A stretch of 64,000 nt of DNA from positions 913,069-977,068 of the forward strand of contig VYZB01000016.1 of the NCBI GenBank assembly GCA_013397455.1. Reading direction: 5' to 3'. A model generated the notes under the pieces. The model did no database searches. It was not told the origin of the DNA and worked only from the letters and a program-made list of their open reading frames with translations. The translations under genes were made by a program, and so were the position numbers. Below are positions 36,663 through 48,636 of the stretch, piece by piece. Source of the stretch: Crotophaga sulcirostris. Its lineage: Eukaryota > Chordata > Aves > Cuculiformes > Crotophagidae. Numbering within the stretch: the first letter of the stretch is position 1; each line of letters begins with the position of its first letter.

Positions 36663-38199
36663 TTGCATCTGTCGGCCTCCCTCTTTGAACTTTGAACTGC
36701 TGGTTTGTGGCATCATGGTGCAAAAGGATTTAGATCTGACTTTTGTGTGGCTACAATAAATTATACCCAAGTATCTGAGCAATGCCTGGAATCTTATCTT
36801 GAAGGCAGGATGAGGCACCTCACTTAAGGCATGGCAAAAGTTTGGAATACAGATCTTTCTAAGAACTCGCATTTCAGACTAGGTAGAAAAGATTGCTTTT
36901 TTCCTCACAATACATTGAAATTTAAGAAACTCAAGAATATGTAAATAGACTCATTGATTTCCTGACATATTTTCAGAAAAAGTGGTTCCTCAGAACCCCT
37001 TAATGATAGGACTAAAGACATCTGCGAAGTCTGAGACCAACCTGTGATGTACCTGAAGCTCATTTGGGCTGCTTGGCTCTTTCCATTGTTTGTAAATAGA
37101 TGTATGCATTCAAATTTGATAAATAAAGATGTAAAAATTTAGAGGCTATTGCAGCTTTTATCATTAATTGGTCTAAGTTAAATGTTACCCTTGGCTTGAT
37201 TATTAGCTTTGTGTTTAAAATTAGTGGTTAAATTCTACCATTCTGACAGTCTCAGCTTGAGTTTGTGATAACTGAGATAGTTCTATTTACAGTTTTGAAT
37301 TTACACCTTCTATATTCATGTTAGTATGGTGTCAAACATAGCTCAAAATATGAGTCTTGATAGTATGTATTACATTTGCACAAACAATCCTAAGTACAAC
37401 TACAGAATTATACATTACATTGCAAATAGATATAAGCAGCCTTTTAGCTACACATCTGATGGATGAAGTAAGGTCAGCTTTAGACACTTCAAAATATTGG
37501 AGTTTTCTTTCAGTTTATGTCTAATTACAATTTCCAGGCATGGCCTGATTCTCATCTCACTTACAATATGAGTTTCCAGATGTATCCCTGGATTTTCACT
37601 GAGTTATTTGAACGAACAAAATTGGTCCGTGATATGCCAACTTTCCGATTATACTGTGCCCAATTCAGTTATACATGTTTAAAACCAGTCTGATTCTATT
37701 AGCTGCCAATCTGTAGTGCTGTGAGAGGATAATCAGACCTTGAAGATTCATCTTGCTCTTTTGAAAAATGTTGCTACCCACACTGTTACATCTCCTGATC
37801 TTGCCAATATGTTATTGTTTCTCCAACAGACTAGGCATGTGAGAGCACCTTTTAGTCATATTATATTTTAGCCATGATTAATTTTAGAAATGTTTTTTAC
37901 TTGCACAGGTTTGGGGTAGGTGGGACAACTCACATTTTGACCCATTAATTGACTGCAAAGGTTGCCCTTCTCAGTATTTCAGTCTAGTAGAAGGTGCTGA
38001 AATACTGGAGAGGTTTTTTTTTTTACAAAATACCTTATATTATGGGCAGATTTTGGTATAATAACTCATGTTTCTCACATCCATACACATATTGACTTTA
38101 CATCCAATTACCTAGCTGTTAATGCTTATCTACTTGTTTGTCTTTAGAATAAAGTACAAATTAACTTAAATGTGTAACATGCAAATAAAGACTATTGGG

Positions 38200-38285
38200 A
38201 AAAATTCAGGCCTCTCTTGCATCTGCTCAAACTGACTGACTTCAGCAAGGGCTGCATAGGTGCAATTGAGGGCAGATTTGCCTCT
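38200..38285. repeat. Possible ancient amniote repeat fragment
   Basis: The order AATTCAGGCC, CTGACTTCAGCAAGGGCTG and GGTGCAATTGAGGGCAGATTTG recalls an old sauropsid repeat built around the phrase TTGACTTCAATGGG with flanking ATCTGGCCC-type ends. The match is worn and made by eye. Confidence 0.25.
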
Positions 38286-41019
38286 ACATTTTACCACTGC
38301 TCATAATGACACTTCCTTTGCTTGTGTATTATAAAATCAAGAACTTGTTTTCGTAAAATTGAATAAGAGACTGAAATTTGTAACTTAATTCCAGCACATG
38401 CCTCTTCATGTTATCCTCCTACTTCTGCATGTAAAGCAAAAGAATACATCAAAGTGACACAAACAGCATAACAAAAATCTGTCTATAAAGTCCTGCACCA
38501 GCTGGTACTCTTACATGTTTTAGATTAGAGTCCAGAGAGTACTAAGGCTGGACCACCGCAGGAGAAACAGCTTGAGGACACTGTGAATGTTCTCATGCAC
38601 AGCATTAGACAAACACCTGGGTCAAATTAATCTGGGCTTAACCACTGTGAAAATTCACAGGGTTTAATCACTCTTCTTACCTGTGAAGGGGTGGTCTAGT
38701 TACATGACTTCTGAATAGAGTCGGATGCAGAGGGCCAGATTTCAGATTTCTGTGTGTTAACATTAAAGGTCAAAATCTATAATAAGAGGCAAGCAGGTAG
38801 GAGTTAACATACAGCAAACAGAAAAATGCAGCAAAGGCACAAATTCCTATTTTTTCATTAATTTTTGAGTTTCAAACATTAATTTGGATGTTACTGAATG
38901 AATTTTTAAAAGAAAACTAGTCTTAGGGCTATGAGAAAAAGTAATAAATTGAATTCATGCTGTATCCTGCAGGTTTATTTTATTCTACTTATGTACTTCT
39001 GGTTAGTTAACTTAAAATATTTTCCCCTATTTATATTTTAGACTACGCTACACAAAGACGTTTTATTATAAGAAGGTTCTCTGTTTTCTCAAAGTTGTCT
39101 ATATCTTCCTTTGATGTTAAAACAGGATCGTACTGTTCTTGCAGCTTCTTCAACTAGGACACAGCAGAACCAATATAGAGTTGATAAGGACCCACCCATT
39201 TATAAAATAAAAACTTTACTGTATCACGTACTTTTAAGATTACACTTCAAATACACTAAGAGTCCCATTAGCTGTTATGCATAAAGAAGGGTAATTATCA
39301 GGTTTCCTAGCTCTAAGGCTGCAGTTAAAATAGCTTTGGATTAGGGTTTGTTTGTTTGCTTTATCCATGCATTAGTCTTCGATAACAATGCTACAAACAA
39401 GACTGCGCTTGTCTTCTATATGGAGATGGATGAACTGGCTGCCTCCAAAGCAAGGACAGGAATTCGACAAGATAACATGAGAGGAATCAGAAAGTAACTG
39501 GAATTTTTACAGGGCTTCTTCTACACCATTATTATCTCCTAATGTTATTGAGCTGCTGGCTGGAGCATCTCCCTCCCTTGCTTACATTGATGAAAGATCA
39601 GTGAGTTCCTCAGCATTTTCAGTTGGCTCCCCCAACAACATAGTTTTAATGTGGCCCACCTCACCAACAGTAAGTTGTGCTGTGGTGTAGAGTTACCACT
39701 TTATCTGTAGTGATAAGACAACAATCTTGTTGCTGTAGGAAGACTGTTGCCTTATCATTACAGGTAAAGCAAAAGTCTTGCTGGTAAGTTTTAATGCATA
39801 TCAAATATTATATATTATCTGACATTTGCATACATATTTGTCTGGCAGTATATTAGACAAAAGACTTGGTTTTTGTTTCCAGTTTTAAATGAGCTGATCA
39901 TCAACCTATCAATACAAAAAGTATAAATGAGGCAAAGGGACAGGGAAAAGGAAGCAATTCCAACAAAATGGTAATCTGAATAAACAATTAAGTTGGAGGG
40001 CAGGTAGAAAATCCTGTGTTATGCTTTGGATGAATAAAGATTTGAGGACTATAATTTATTACAATTCAATATAACTCAAACTCCAACTTGAACATTTAAA
40101 CCTGTAATTGCATATAGAAATGCATGATATGTTACATAATGATTAATAAATGTATAATTTTCCTGAAACTGACTCATAAAGAGAGCACTACAGGACCCTG
40201 CCACTATTTCTGTAGTACAGGAAACTTAGGAGGGAGGAGAATTATATGATTCTCAGGCAGGGAAGAAGAGAACACTCAGAAAGTCCTACACCTAACAAGC
40301 ACTACAGATGAACTATGTGCACCATGGCAGTCAGTTGAGGTGATGGGGTGGCCCTCTGGGAAGAGAATGGAATACCTGTGGAAATGCATAGCTAAAAACA
40401 TCAGCATGTTGGTCTTTTGGTTGATTTCTAGGGCCTGACCCTCACAAAGTTATAAAAAAAAATCCCAAAGGAAAAGGATGAAGCAGACATGACTACAGTT
40501 GTGGAGAAAATAATTTGTAATACTTGAAATAACATTAGAGATACATGATATATTGGTGTACCACATGAATAAAACATTATGTTGGGCTTGAGTTCTTTTT
40601 TTTCCCTGAGATGTTGCTTTGCTAAATCATATGAGCAGTTTCAGAACACATAACACACAAGGCAGAGACTGATAAAGGCAACAATGACATAATACTGATC
40701 TTTCCAGTATTTCTCCAATGTGTCTGTTTGGTTCTACTAGCCTTGACTTCATTCTGATGGGAGTCTAACAGACATCAAGGAAAGTGCAAACTACATCTCT
40801 CCCCATCATCGACTACATGCAAGCATCACAGTGCGGCCTGATTTCTCAAAACAATGTCAGCCATCTGCTGCTCTAAAGAAAAGTGTACGTCTTGCAGAAA
40901 GATAGTGTATTAACCAGTTGACTAATGAGTTTTACCTGGATCATAAGGACCAAATTTTCATTTAGACATTTAAAAATTAATTGTTTATGTTCTACCGAAT
41001 ATTCCCAGGTCCCGTAAAT

Positions 41020-41085
41020 ATCTGATACATCTCCACTGACTTGAACGAAAATGTGCTAATTTATGCCAGACTAAGATCCTGATGG
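41020..41085. repeat. Ancient amniote interspersed repeat fragment
   Basis: CTCCACTGACTTGAACG, GTGCTAATTTATGCCAG and CTAAGATCCTGATGG occur in the order and spacing of a repeat widespread in sauropsid genomes (CCATTGACTTCAATGG, then CCAATTTACACCAG, then GAGGATCTGGCCC). This is the best of the worn copies in the window. I do not know its library name. Confidence 0.45.
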
Positions 41086-41356
41086 CAGTGATGAAAAAGG
41101 ACAAAGAAAGACAGTATTTTCCAAAAGTGGAGTAATGTAAAACAAGACAATAATGAGGACATCATGTTATCTGATGTGTGGTATGAGGACAATAACATCA
41201 AGATTAAACAACATACTGATTTATATGCCTAATTCAAAGCATATTATTTTCAGAATTGATTTAAATTTTCTAGTTACCACTTTATCTCTCTTGCTGTGGA
41301 AATAAATCTATGCCATTTTTCTCCTTTCATAGCCTAATTTTTCCTTCTTTGTCTAG

Positions 41357-41444
41357 CATTATCAAACCATGCCACAAATTCAATTATGCTGTTGTGATGC
41401 CAAAACCTGTGGTCCTGGCAAAATGTATCATGCAGCGTATCTAG
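41357..41444 (+). other. Candidate 88-bp internal exon, unrecognised
   Basis: A pyrimidine-rich acceptor (TTTTCCTTCTTTGTCTAG) and a full consensus donor CTAG|GTAAGTG bound the segment. The frame starting at its first base is open for 29 codons and includes QLCCCDAKTCGPGKMYHAAY. A second frame is open until the last codon. The splice sites are the strongest pair on the plus strand, but the peptide matches no family I know and its phase does not join the candidate at 9844-9929. It could be a non-coding RNA exon or chance. Confidence 0.28.
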
Positions 41445-42344
41445 GTAAGTGAATTAAAAGAGCATCTGAGCAGGTATCTGGTGTGTGTCACAGTTTATTC
41501 TTCCATGATAAACTATATTCTCCTTCTCATTCATTTGTCAATCATAGTAACTAAAGATTATTATTTGCTGTATGTACGTGACACCAGCAATTTACAAAGT
41601 CTGTTGGTAAGAAAATCAGGTTAGAATGACAGAGTGAGAAATTAAGCAGAAGTCTGATGTAATTAGCTACAACAATCAGTGCTCTAATTTCTGATTTATT
41701 GTTTCCTGTTTTCCTGCTGCTTTCAGTCCATGCATACTGTATGTGCTTCATATAGGTCAAACAATTGCCTTATCAGTCCTGGCAAACCAAGAGGTCAGAG
41801 TTAACAGTATTTATTTAAACATGCAGGATGCTTCCCACTGCAATTAGGAAATAACTATTACTAATAGGTCTTTGGTGCTATTTCCTCATGTATACAACTT
41901 TGTAGAGAAAAAAAGGCGATAGGGAGTTCAGATTTCAGACTTCTTTATAAATGTTTCTTGCAGATAGATTTATTTGACTAGTAGCACTTTGTTTTGGTTA
42001 ACTCATCACAGTGAATTCGACCAAATGACAATCTGACAACAAGATGTTAATGTGAAATATTACTATTTATGTGTATCAGTTTAATAACAATGGGCATGTG
42101 GCATAGATTGCATTATGTAATGCCAGATCTTAAAAAAAAAAAACCCTATCCAAATCTTTGGATGAGCAATTCCTTATAGTATTCCAGGGCTCTGTATAAT
42201 TTATTCTTACACAGTTCTTGCAATTTCAGTAGGAATTCACATGGCTGTTTGTTTTCACTTGAAATCTGCAGAGTAAACTGTGCAACTCAGAAAAATATAA
42301 TTTCTAGATGTGTTCAACTCTTCAGGTCACAGACACACTTTCAT
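41445..42344. other. Non-coding AT-rich DNA
   Basis: Nothing recognised between the candidate exon and the CR1 element. Confidence 0.55.
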
Positions 42345-43885
42345 AAAAAGTGAAGCTAGGAGAGGTCATCTAGTCTGGCCTCCAAAGTGTTCCTAAAAAT
42401 AAAGTAGAACTAAAACATTCCTGACAAAAGCTGGCCTAGTCTGTTCTTTCTAAACTCCACAAATGAAGATCCCAAAACCTCCTCATGTAATCTATTCCAC
42501 TATCTATGCAAGTATACTTATGGAGAGATAACAGAGGGAAAATTTCAACCTTTCAACTTAACTGCATTACTTACTTTCCTTCCCATAGTAGATACAGAGT
42601 GTAATTTAGTGTTTTGGGGTTTTTTTCAGTAATCTTTGACATAGCTATGTCTTCTCACTTAGTCTTTTCTTCTCAAAAATAATCCATTGTACCTGTTCCT
42701 TTAAATTCACATTTTCCTGGCCTCCGATAATTTTTTTGTTCTATGCTGAACCTTGTTGGATCTTGATAGGGCAAGTGCAAAACTGGGTGCCATACATACA
42801 GCTTTTGTGTTTATACTTCCCATTGTGATATTTGCTTTACTGAAATGTTAAGACACTTTTGACTCATGTGATACCCTATAACAATCAGATCCTTTTCTGC
42901 AGGACTACTGTATAGGCATGTCATTTCTCATATAGTATTTGTGAAACTGATTATCCCTACTTAAATGTTTTGTCTTGGTTGAAATGATTTCTATTTATCA
43001 TAACTTCTTTCCCTTATTTGTCTTGCTTATTTTGAATTCTAACTTTGTCTCCAAAAGGCTTGCGTTTCTCCCAGCTTGGTATTATTTAAGAGTTTAATAA
43101 GCTTACTGCTTGTTGTACCAGTCAAGGCATTAATGAAATGACTGCACAGCACCAGACTCAAGACAGATTTCAGCAGAAATCTAGTTGATACAGCCTTCCA
43201 GCATATTGTTCTCCAGTCTTTTCTGCAACCTCATTACAGTATTGTCAGGTAGAAAATCTATTTTCCTGTTTGTTTGTTTGTTTTAATGAGGTTAATATGT
43301 ATACAAAACAGTATCTACTGTTTTAATGAACTGAAGATACAGCACATCTACTACACTGTCTCAACTTCCGAGACAAATTCTCTGTTATAGAAAGGAATTA
43401 GCTTGCTTGACAACACTGTTCTAGATATATTATTTTTGGCTGTTACTTATCATTGATTAATCTTTTAAGTGCTTAGAAATATTTTTGTTTATTTTTCAGT
43501 GCTGTGAATTCAGGCTAGCTCTTCTATGGTTCCTTGGCTCTTCTCTTTCCTCCTTTTGGGAGTAAGCACCACATTTGTCTTTTTCCGGTGCTCCAGAATC
43601 TTGACCTCTGCATATTCGATAATTTCTAATGATTCTAGGACTACTTCACCACTTCCTTAAGTATCTACTATAATTTTTTCAGGCACAACCTATGTGAAGT
43701 CCTACTTAACTCATGGCAGTCTGAGGTTTTACCCTGTTGTTGTCAATGTTAGTCACAGAACCTATGTAATCTCAAACTACTTTTTGTGAAGCATGAATCA
43801 AAAGAGTGTTAAACATTTTGCTCATCTTGGCCTATCTTGTATCCAGCACTGTAAGTAGAACTGTTGGCTTTTTATCCGTGTGAAT
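42345..43885 (-). mobile_element. Old CR1 LINE, 3' part including degraded reverse transcriptase
   Basis: About 1.5 kb matches the antisense of a CR1 retrotransposon in colinear order. Landmarks are GGTCATCTAGTCTGG (about 42365, the 3' UTR), AACTGGGTGCCATAC (about 42782), GTGAAACTGATTATCCC (about 42940), CCCAGCTTGGTATTATTTAA (43070), AAGGCATTAATGAAATG (about 43125), CAGCACATCTACTAC (about 43340), CTTCCTTAAGTATCTACTA (about 43652) and a trailing match to about 43885. The element runs 3' to 5' with increasing coordinate. All frames are broken and no target duplication is visible, so this is an old, dead, 5'-truncated copy. Confidence 0.82.
43070..43106 (-). pseudogene. Decayed CR1 reverse transcriptase active-site box
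   Basis: Reverse-complemented, this segment reads L-I-K-L-L-N-N-T-K-L-G where an active CR1 enzyme has the FADDTKLG active-site box. Both catalytic aspartates are replaced by asparagine. The surrounding frame is interrupted. This confirms that the element at 42345-43885 is a LINE and that it is inactive. Confidence 0.7.
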
Positions 43886-44924
43886 GACCAGGCTAATTAA
43901 TTGCTTATAAAATTTAGCTACTAGGAGAAGAGCCACCTGTTCAGAATGACTGAGTAAGTTCTGGAGTCAGCTGTCCTAGCCCCAGGGCAGTGCTGGAAAG
44001 GAGGAGTCACAACGGCAACATATGATAGCAGCAGATTTAGGATGCAAGTAACATTAAGGAGCTAAAATTCTATGGGCTTAATTTACATCACTGGACATCT
44101 GTTGTCTATAGCTGTGTGGCACTGCTCTACCAAAAGGTGCAGCAGAATGGAGGGGAAAGGAATAATGGAAGGGGAAGAGCATAAATGTGAAAATTTGGAT
44201 TCTGGATTGCTAACATTATTTTCAGGAAATATGGAAGAATACTTCAGCCAAAGAATGTTACACAGAATATTTTGAAAAAGAAAAAAAATGGACTAGGACA
44301 CCTTAGAAAGTAAAGTTTTAACTTAGACAAGGGGAATCTGTGGATGGGAGAAAGATCGTGGAAAACTTCAGAGATTAGTTATTAATGATCTATTTGAAGT
44401 AGTTTTTATGAACAAACTTTATTTGTTTTCTGTTTTCGGCTTTTTAGCTGGTTTTAGATTGAATTAAGTGATTCAGTATGAATGTGCCATGTTTGGGATT
44501 TTTATTGGCCTCTTACTTCTGTTTATTGGCTTCTTGGATAGTGAGCATCTCTCCTGTTACTATTGGTGGGTTACTCTGTCTTTCTCTGTAAAGGCTCCTG
44601 TGTTGACTGAAAACTGAACTCTCAGTGTGAAGTTTATTTTTCTAGCTGAAGGAAATTTACCATCAGTTCAGACTTTCTAACTATTGTTCTCTGTAATGTA
44701 AAAAAAATTAAATTAATTTTCAAAGCACTACTTCCATTTTTTTTTCATAATTATTCTTCTTGAAGTATACTGTGTAGGCTGGTTTACAAAGTTTGAAATG
44801 AAAGGTGCCCACCAAAAATTTTTCTCAAAGTTTTGTAAAATGGATGAACACATAGGCTGAAAACCAATTTATAAGCTAACATTACTCAGACTGAATTTTC
44901 CTTTTGACTGGTCAATATTCCCTT

Positions 44925-45000
44925 AGGATTTGGCCTTGTTCTCATTTATATCGATGGGAAATGCCCCATTAGGTTAAAAGGGTGTGGAATCGGGGCTATA
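44925..45000. repeat. Possible ancient amniote repeat fragment
   Basis: ATTTGGCCTTGTTCTCATTT, ATCGATGGGAAATGCCCCAT and GGTGTGGAATCGGGGC follow the layout of an old sauropsid repeat (TCAATGGGA centre with an ATCGGGCC end). Worn, and matched only by eye. Confidence 0.3.
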
Positions 45001-45984
45001 AAAAATTGTATTGAAATACGACAAGTTTATAAATGCTAGTAAAACTTTCAAAAGTGATCTTTCAAAAGCCCAAGAATTCAGGGCTGATCTACACCAACAT
45101 GTACGTTCTGAAGAAGCCTAATGCACTGAAAAGTTGCAAAATTCTCTCCAATTTCCCAGCCTTCTGAAAGTTGAGAGAAGCATGGAACACTTTTCAGGAA
45201 ACTCATGCCTTGAGGATGGATAGGTGCCCATGAAATATATGTGCTTGGTTAAACTCCAGCACACGTTTAGGTGTTTTCTGCAAATACCTCGAACACTGGG
45301 GTCTGGGTACACATCCTCTTCTCTGGGCTGAGATTAAGCACTGGCAATGGCCTGAGTTCAGACTGCAACATGACCTGAGCATGCACCAGCAAACTCACAC
45401 CAGCAAACAGGGAGGAGTCGTGCCTTCCAGTCTGTACAGTGCAGAAGACAGGACTCCAGAGCCCAATAGACTCACCGATCGGACACAGGCATGGAATAGC
45501 AATCTAAAGCAGTGCTTTAGCTTTTCTTTTTGTCTGCTCTAATGCACGCTGTCTGCTTGCATTCCTGGTTGCTCCTGAAGCTTTTACTTGTTTCTAATGT
45601 AGTTACTACTTAAAATGCGTATGGATTTGGAAATTTTACCTACTTGTATTACTTATTTCTTTTGCATATTAAAGCACTTCATAAACAGGAAGAGTCTAAG
45701 TCATCATTTTTCATACATTGAAGTTTGGATAAAAAGGGACAGCACAACTAGAACTTAGTGGTCAAATGTGTGTGTGTGAAAGTACTATAGGAAAATATCA
45801 CTGTGTTGCTTCGTTGGTTATCATTCAAGGATACAGAAAAATATCTTAAAGCTTCCAGGGATTACAGAATAAACCACTGTAGGAGCCAAAATACAACTAA
45901 AGAATTTTTGTTTCATGTGACTGACAGTTCTTTACAAATTAACATCTTAGCCAAATGTTGAGATAAAATCAATCATTACAGCTT

Positions 45985-46010
45985 CCTAGGGCCAATTTAC
46001 ACCACCTTAT
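45985..46010. repeat. Short trace of the CCAATTTACACCA-type ancient repeat
   Basis: GGGCCAATTTACACCACCTT matches the core of the repeat better preserved at 41020-41085, but nothing recognisable flanks it. It could be chance. Confidence 0.2.
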
Positions 46011-48064
46011 AATAAATGAAGATAGCTGTAGGATAACTGTATCCTAAAGATAAAAGACACACTGATATAAATAGTCCTTTCAACGTATTAGGCTTGTCAA
46101 ACTGTATGGAAATGTCTTCTGCAAAAAGAATAGCTTCTTGGCCAATAAATGTTATTTTCAAGAATATAATTGCCAAAATCCCCCAGACTTTTTAATCTGA
46201 AAATTCTTTCTGAATTTAAATTAGTTCTATAGTATTTTTTAAGAACTTTGTTTTGGTTTCTCTGTAATATAACAGACTTTAGCCTATCGGTTCTCCTGAT
46301 GTAGTCTTTGATCTCTAAAACCGAAAATCCTGGCACTTATCAAATTATTACTTCTGTGAGACATTCCTATGATGTTTGTCACTTTTCTAAAATTGTCAGA
46401 GGTTATGGAGAACAAAAACTGCACATCTGTCGAATTACTTCTGCTTAGGGCTCCTGTGGGTCTGATGGAGTTAGGATTTCTTTTACAGACACACATAGAA
46501 CAGAGCACTGTGGAACAGAGGAGGAGCTCTCACTGAATAGCAAACCTGTTGCTTTCCACATCCAGACCAAAGCTGAAGTTCTTCGGTCCATCCTGAAGAA
46601 CTTCAAAGATACAAAAGCATTTACTTAACATTATGAAATGAAACTCAAGTGGGAAGAATATCTCAAATCACAAGCAGCATTAACTGCATAGGGAGTGTCA
46701 TTGTGATCAGATGGTATAATTTTAAAGGACAAAGATCCACAAAAACTAGTGTTAATTGTGTCCTAACATTCAGCTGACCAAATACGTAGCGTTTTTACTG
46801 CCAAAGACTAAAAGTACCAAGAATTAATATTTTGGGTTCTGGTTAAAAAAAGGAGCTCTTTTGACTTGCTGACTCCACTGTATTTATGCTCTTGGTTTAA
46901 GTTGAAGCTAAGCACATGCATCAATGCTCTGATGAATTAGTAAAACTTTTTAAAAAGAAATAAATAATTATTCCAGCATAGTTAACAATTCCTACATTTC
47001 CAATAATAGCCAGTTATTTGCTGCAAATGTAAATCTAACGTGACATTTTGAGTACAGCACTTAAATTAAAAGTTTGTGGCCAATAATCATTACCCAGATT
47101 ACTAATACTAGTTATTAGTTTAATTTTCTGCAATTTCAGGAAAGTGTCAACCCAACAATATTATGATCTGCAGCCATCCTAACATTTATGTCCACCAAAT
47201 TTTTAGTGGGTTAGTTTTTGGGGGATTTTTTTCCTCCAAAAGTGGGTTAATCTTGCTTATTTTCTTCTAAATATTAATACTAATTTTCTTTGCCAGTTAG
47301 TTCAGGGGTAGAAAATATAACTAAGACTCAGTCCCCTTGTTTGATAATTTAATACTGATATTACTTACATTATTAGTTTTACTGGTAAATCAAGGAGCAA
47401 GTTGCCGGAATCCAGCTGTGACCCCAGGGCAGGAACTTTCTGCCGGCTGTCACCTTCTGACAGTTCAGGCTGTTAATTACCTCCAACAGTTGGAACACAA
47501 GCACCTCTCTGTCTGCCAGCTGGCAGCCTCTGCCTCACACTGGCAACCTGAGAAGATTTAAAACCTGTAACAAAAGGCTGCTATGTAAACAGTTTATTGT
47601 ATAATACACAATGGCAGCAGTAGACCCACATCAGGAATCAAAGGTAGTTTCTGCACTCGTGAGCAGTTAGACTGCAAATGATGCAAGCCCCTTCTTGCCT
47701 CTTTCTGTCAGTCAGCAGACAAATCCTGAAGTCTAAAGTGAAACAGTATGAGCTAAGGCTTCTCAGACTCTAATACTGCGATCTAAGTTTCTGAATTGTT
47801 GTGGTATGATTGAACTACAGCGATTGCTTTAACATGTGAAAATAACACAGCAGTACTTTAATTGCCTGATGTCAGTTACCAGTCAAGAAGAAGTGCAAAA
47901 ATTATCTTTGAGGTTTTCTTCTCAGAAAACAAATGCAGACTTTATAAGCAGGTCCTCATGAGTCCTTAAAGTGGCACAAATGTCCCCTGGAGCATTAGCT
48001 GATCTATACCAATGACAGAGCTCATGTTTACACTTCTGAGGGAGCAGTGTTGCTGTGCTGTATA

Positions 48065-48634
48065 TGAGGTCTGACAAAAAAACCCAGGGACAGTGCCTGA
48101 AATTCTTTTTTTTTAACAAATTAAAAAATTCAGTTATGATCACCTTCAAAATAGTTCCCTTCTGAGTTGACACACAGCTGCATATGATGCTACTAATGTT
48201 CAAAGCAATTCCACAGATCTTTTTCTGAAAGGCTGCTGAGGATCTCAATCGCTTTTGCTTTCACATCTTCTAGCAACACAAAATGTGCACCATTGCATTG
48301 AGCACTAACTTGATCATTGGGAAAAGGTAGAAATCACAGGGAGACAGGTCTGGTGAACAGGGTGGTACCGAAGAACAGTGATGTTAAGACCTAAAAACTG
48401 CTTTACAGACAAAGCATTATGGGCTGGAGCACACTGACATTTTCTGACCAAGGGTAAGAAAACACCTGTATTTGAATACGTATCCACACGTAATAAGTGA
48501 AGTGACTGAATTGAGTCTTCTCTCACTGTGATAGGCTAGAAAATGTCTACAACCATCTCTTTCTCTCTCCTTTCTCACTCACTCGTGGTTCCCAAGCTCT
48601 AGGGTTAGTCTCGTTTTTTTTGTGTCAGAACTAG
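48065..48634 (-). mobile_element. Internally deleted mariner copy 2
   Basis: A 570-bp element in the opposite orientation to copy 1. Its plus-strand left end is TGAGGTCTGACAAAAAAACC; the other end, read inward, is CTAGTTCTGACACAAAAAAA, so its outermost bases have changed. TA is present on both sides (48063-48064 and 48635-48636), the expected mariner target duplication. It aligns with copy 1 along its whole length, including a shared 5' segment, the same jump into the transposase C terminus and the same 3' end. It is non-autonomous. Confidence 0.88.
48120..48470 (-). pseudogene. Mariner transposase C-terminal remnant, copy 2
   Basis: On the minus strand, CQCAPAHNALSVKQFLG is read near 48400-48455, followed in broken frames by the equivalents of the SPDLSPCD block and by the YFEGD C terminus near 48140. 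As in copy 1, the second catalytic Asp of the HDNAPAH motif is missing (CQ in place of HD). Frame breaks after the first block disrupt the third Asp region. Non-functional. Confidence 0.78.
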
Positions 48635-48636
48635 TA

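Larger units (their letters stand above)
36663..41356. other. Non-coding AT-rich DNA
   Basis: No coding signal over about 4.7 kb. Two ancient repeat traces (about 38200-38285 and 41020-41085) are listed separately. A 25-base segment between AG and GT at 39739-39763 is too small to support as an exon. Confidence 0.55.
43886..48062. other. Non-coding AT-rich DNA
   Basis: No coding signal over about 4 kb. A GC-richer stretch at about 45290-45490 has no recognised content. Two possible traces of ancient repeats (about 44925-45000 and 45985-46010) are noted separately. A TTG-initiated frame at 47337-47561 is listed under rejected observations. Confidence 0.55.

Noticed and set aside
47337..47561. 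Frame beginning with a hydrophobic stretch resembling a signal peptide
   Set aside because: The frame starts at TTG, not ATG, and the hydrophobic residues come from a T-rich AT tract. No splice acceptor or promoter supports it.
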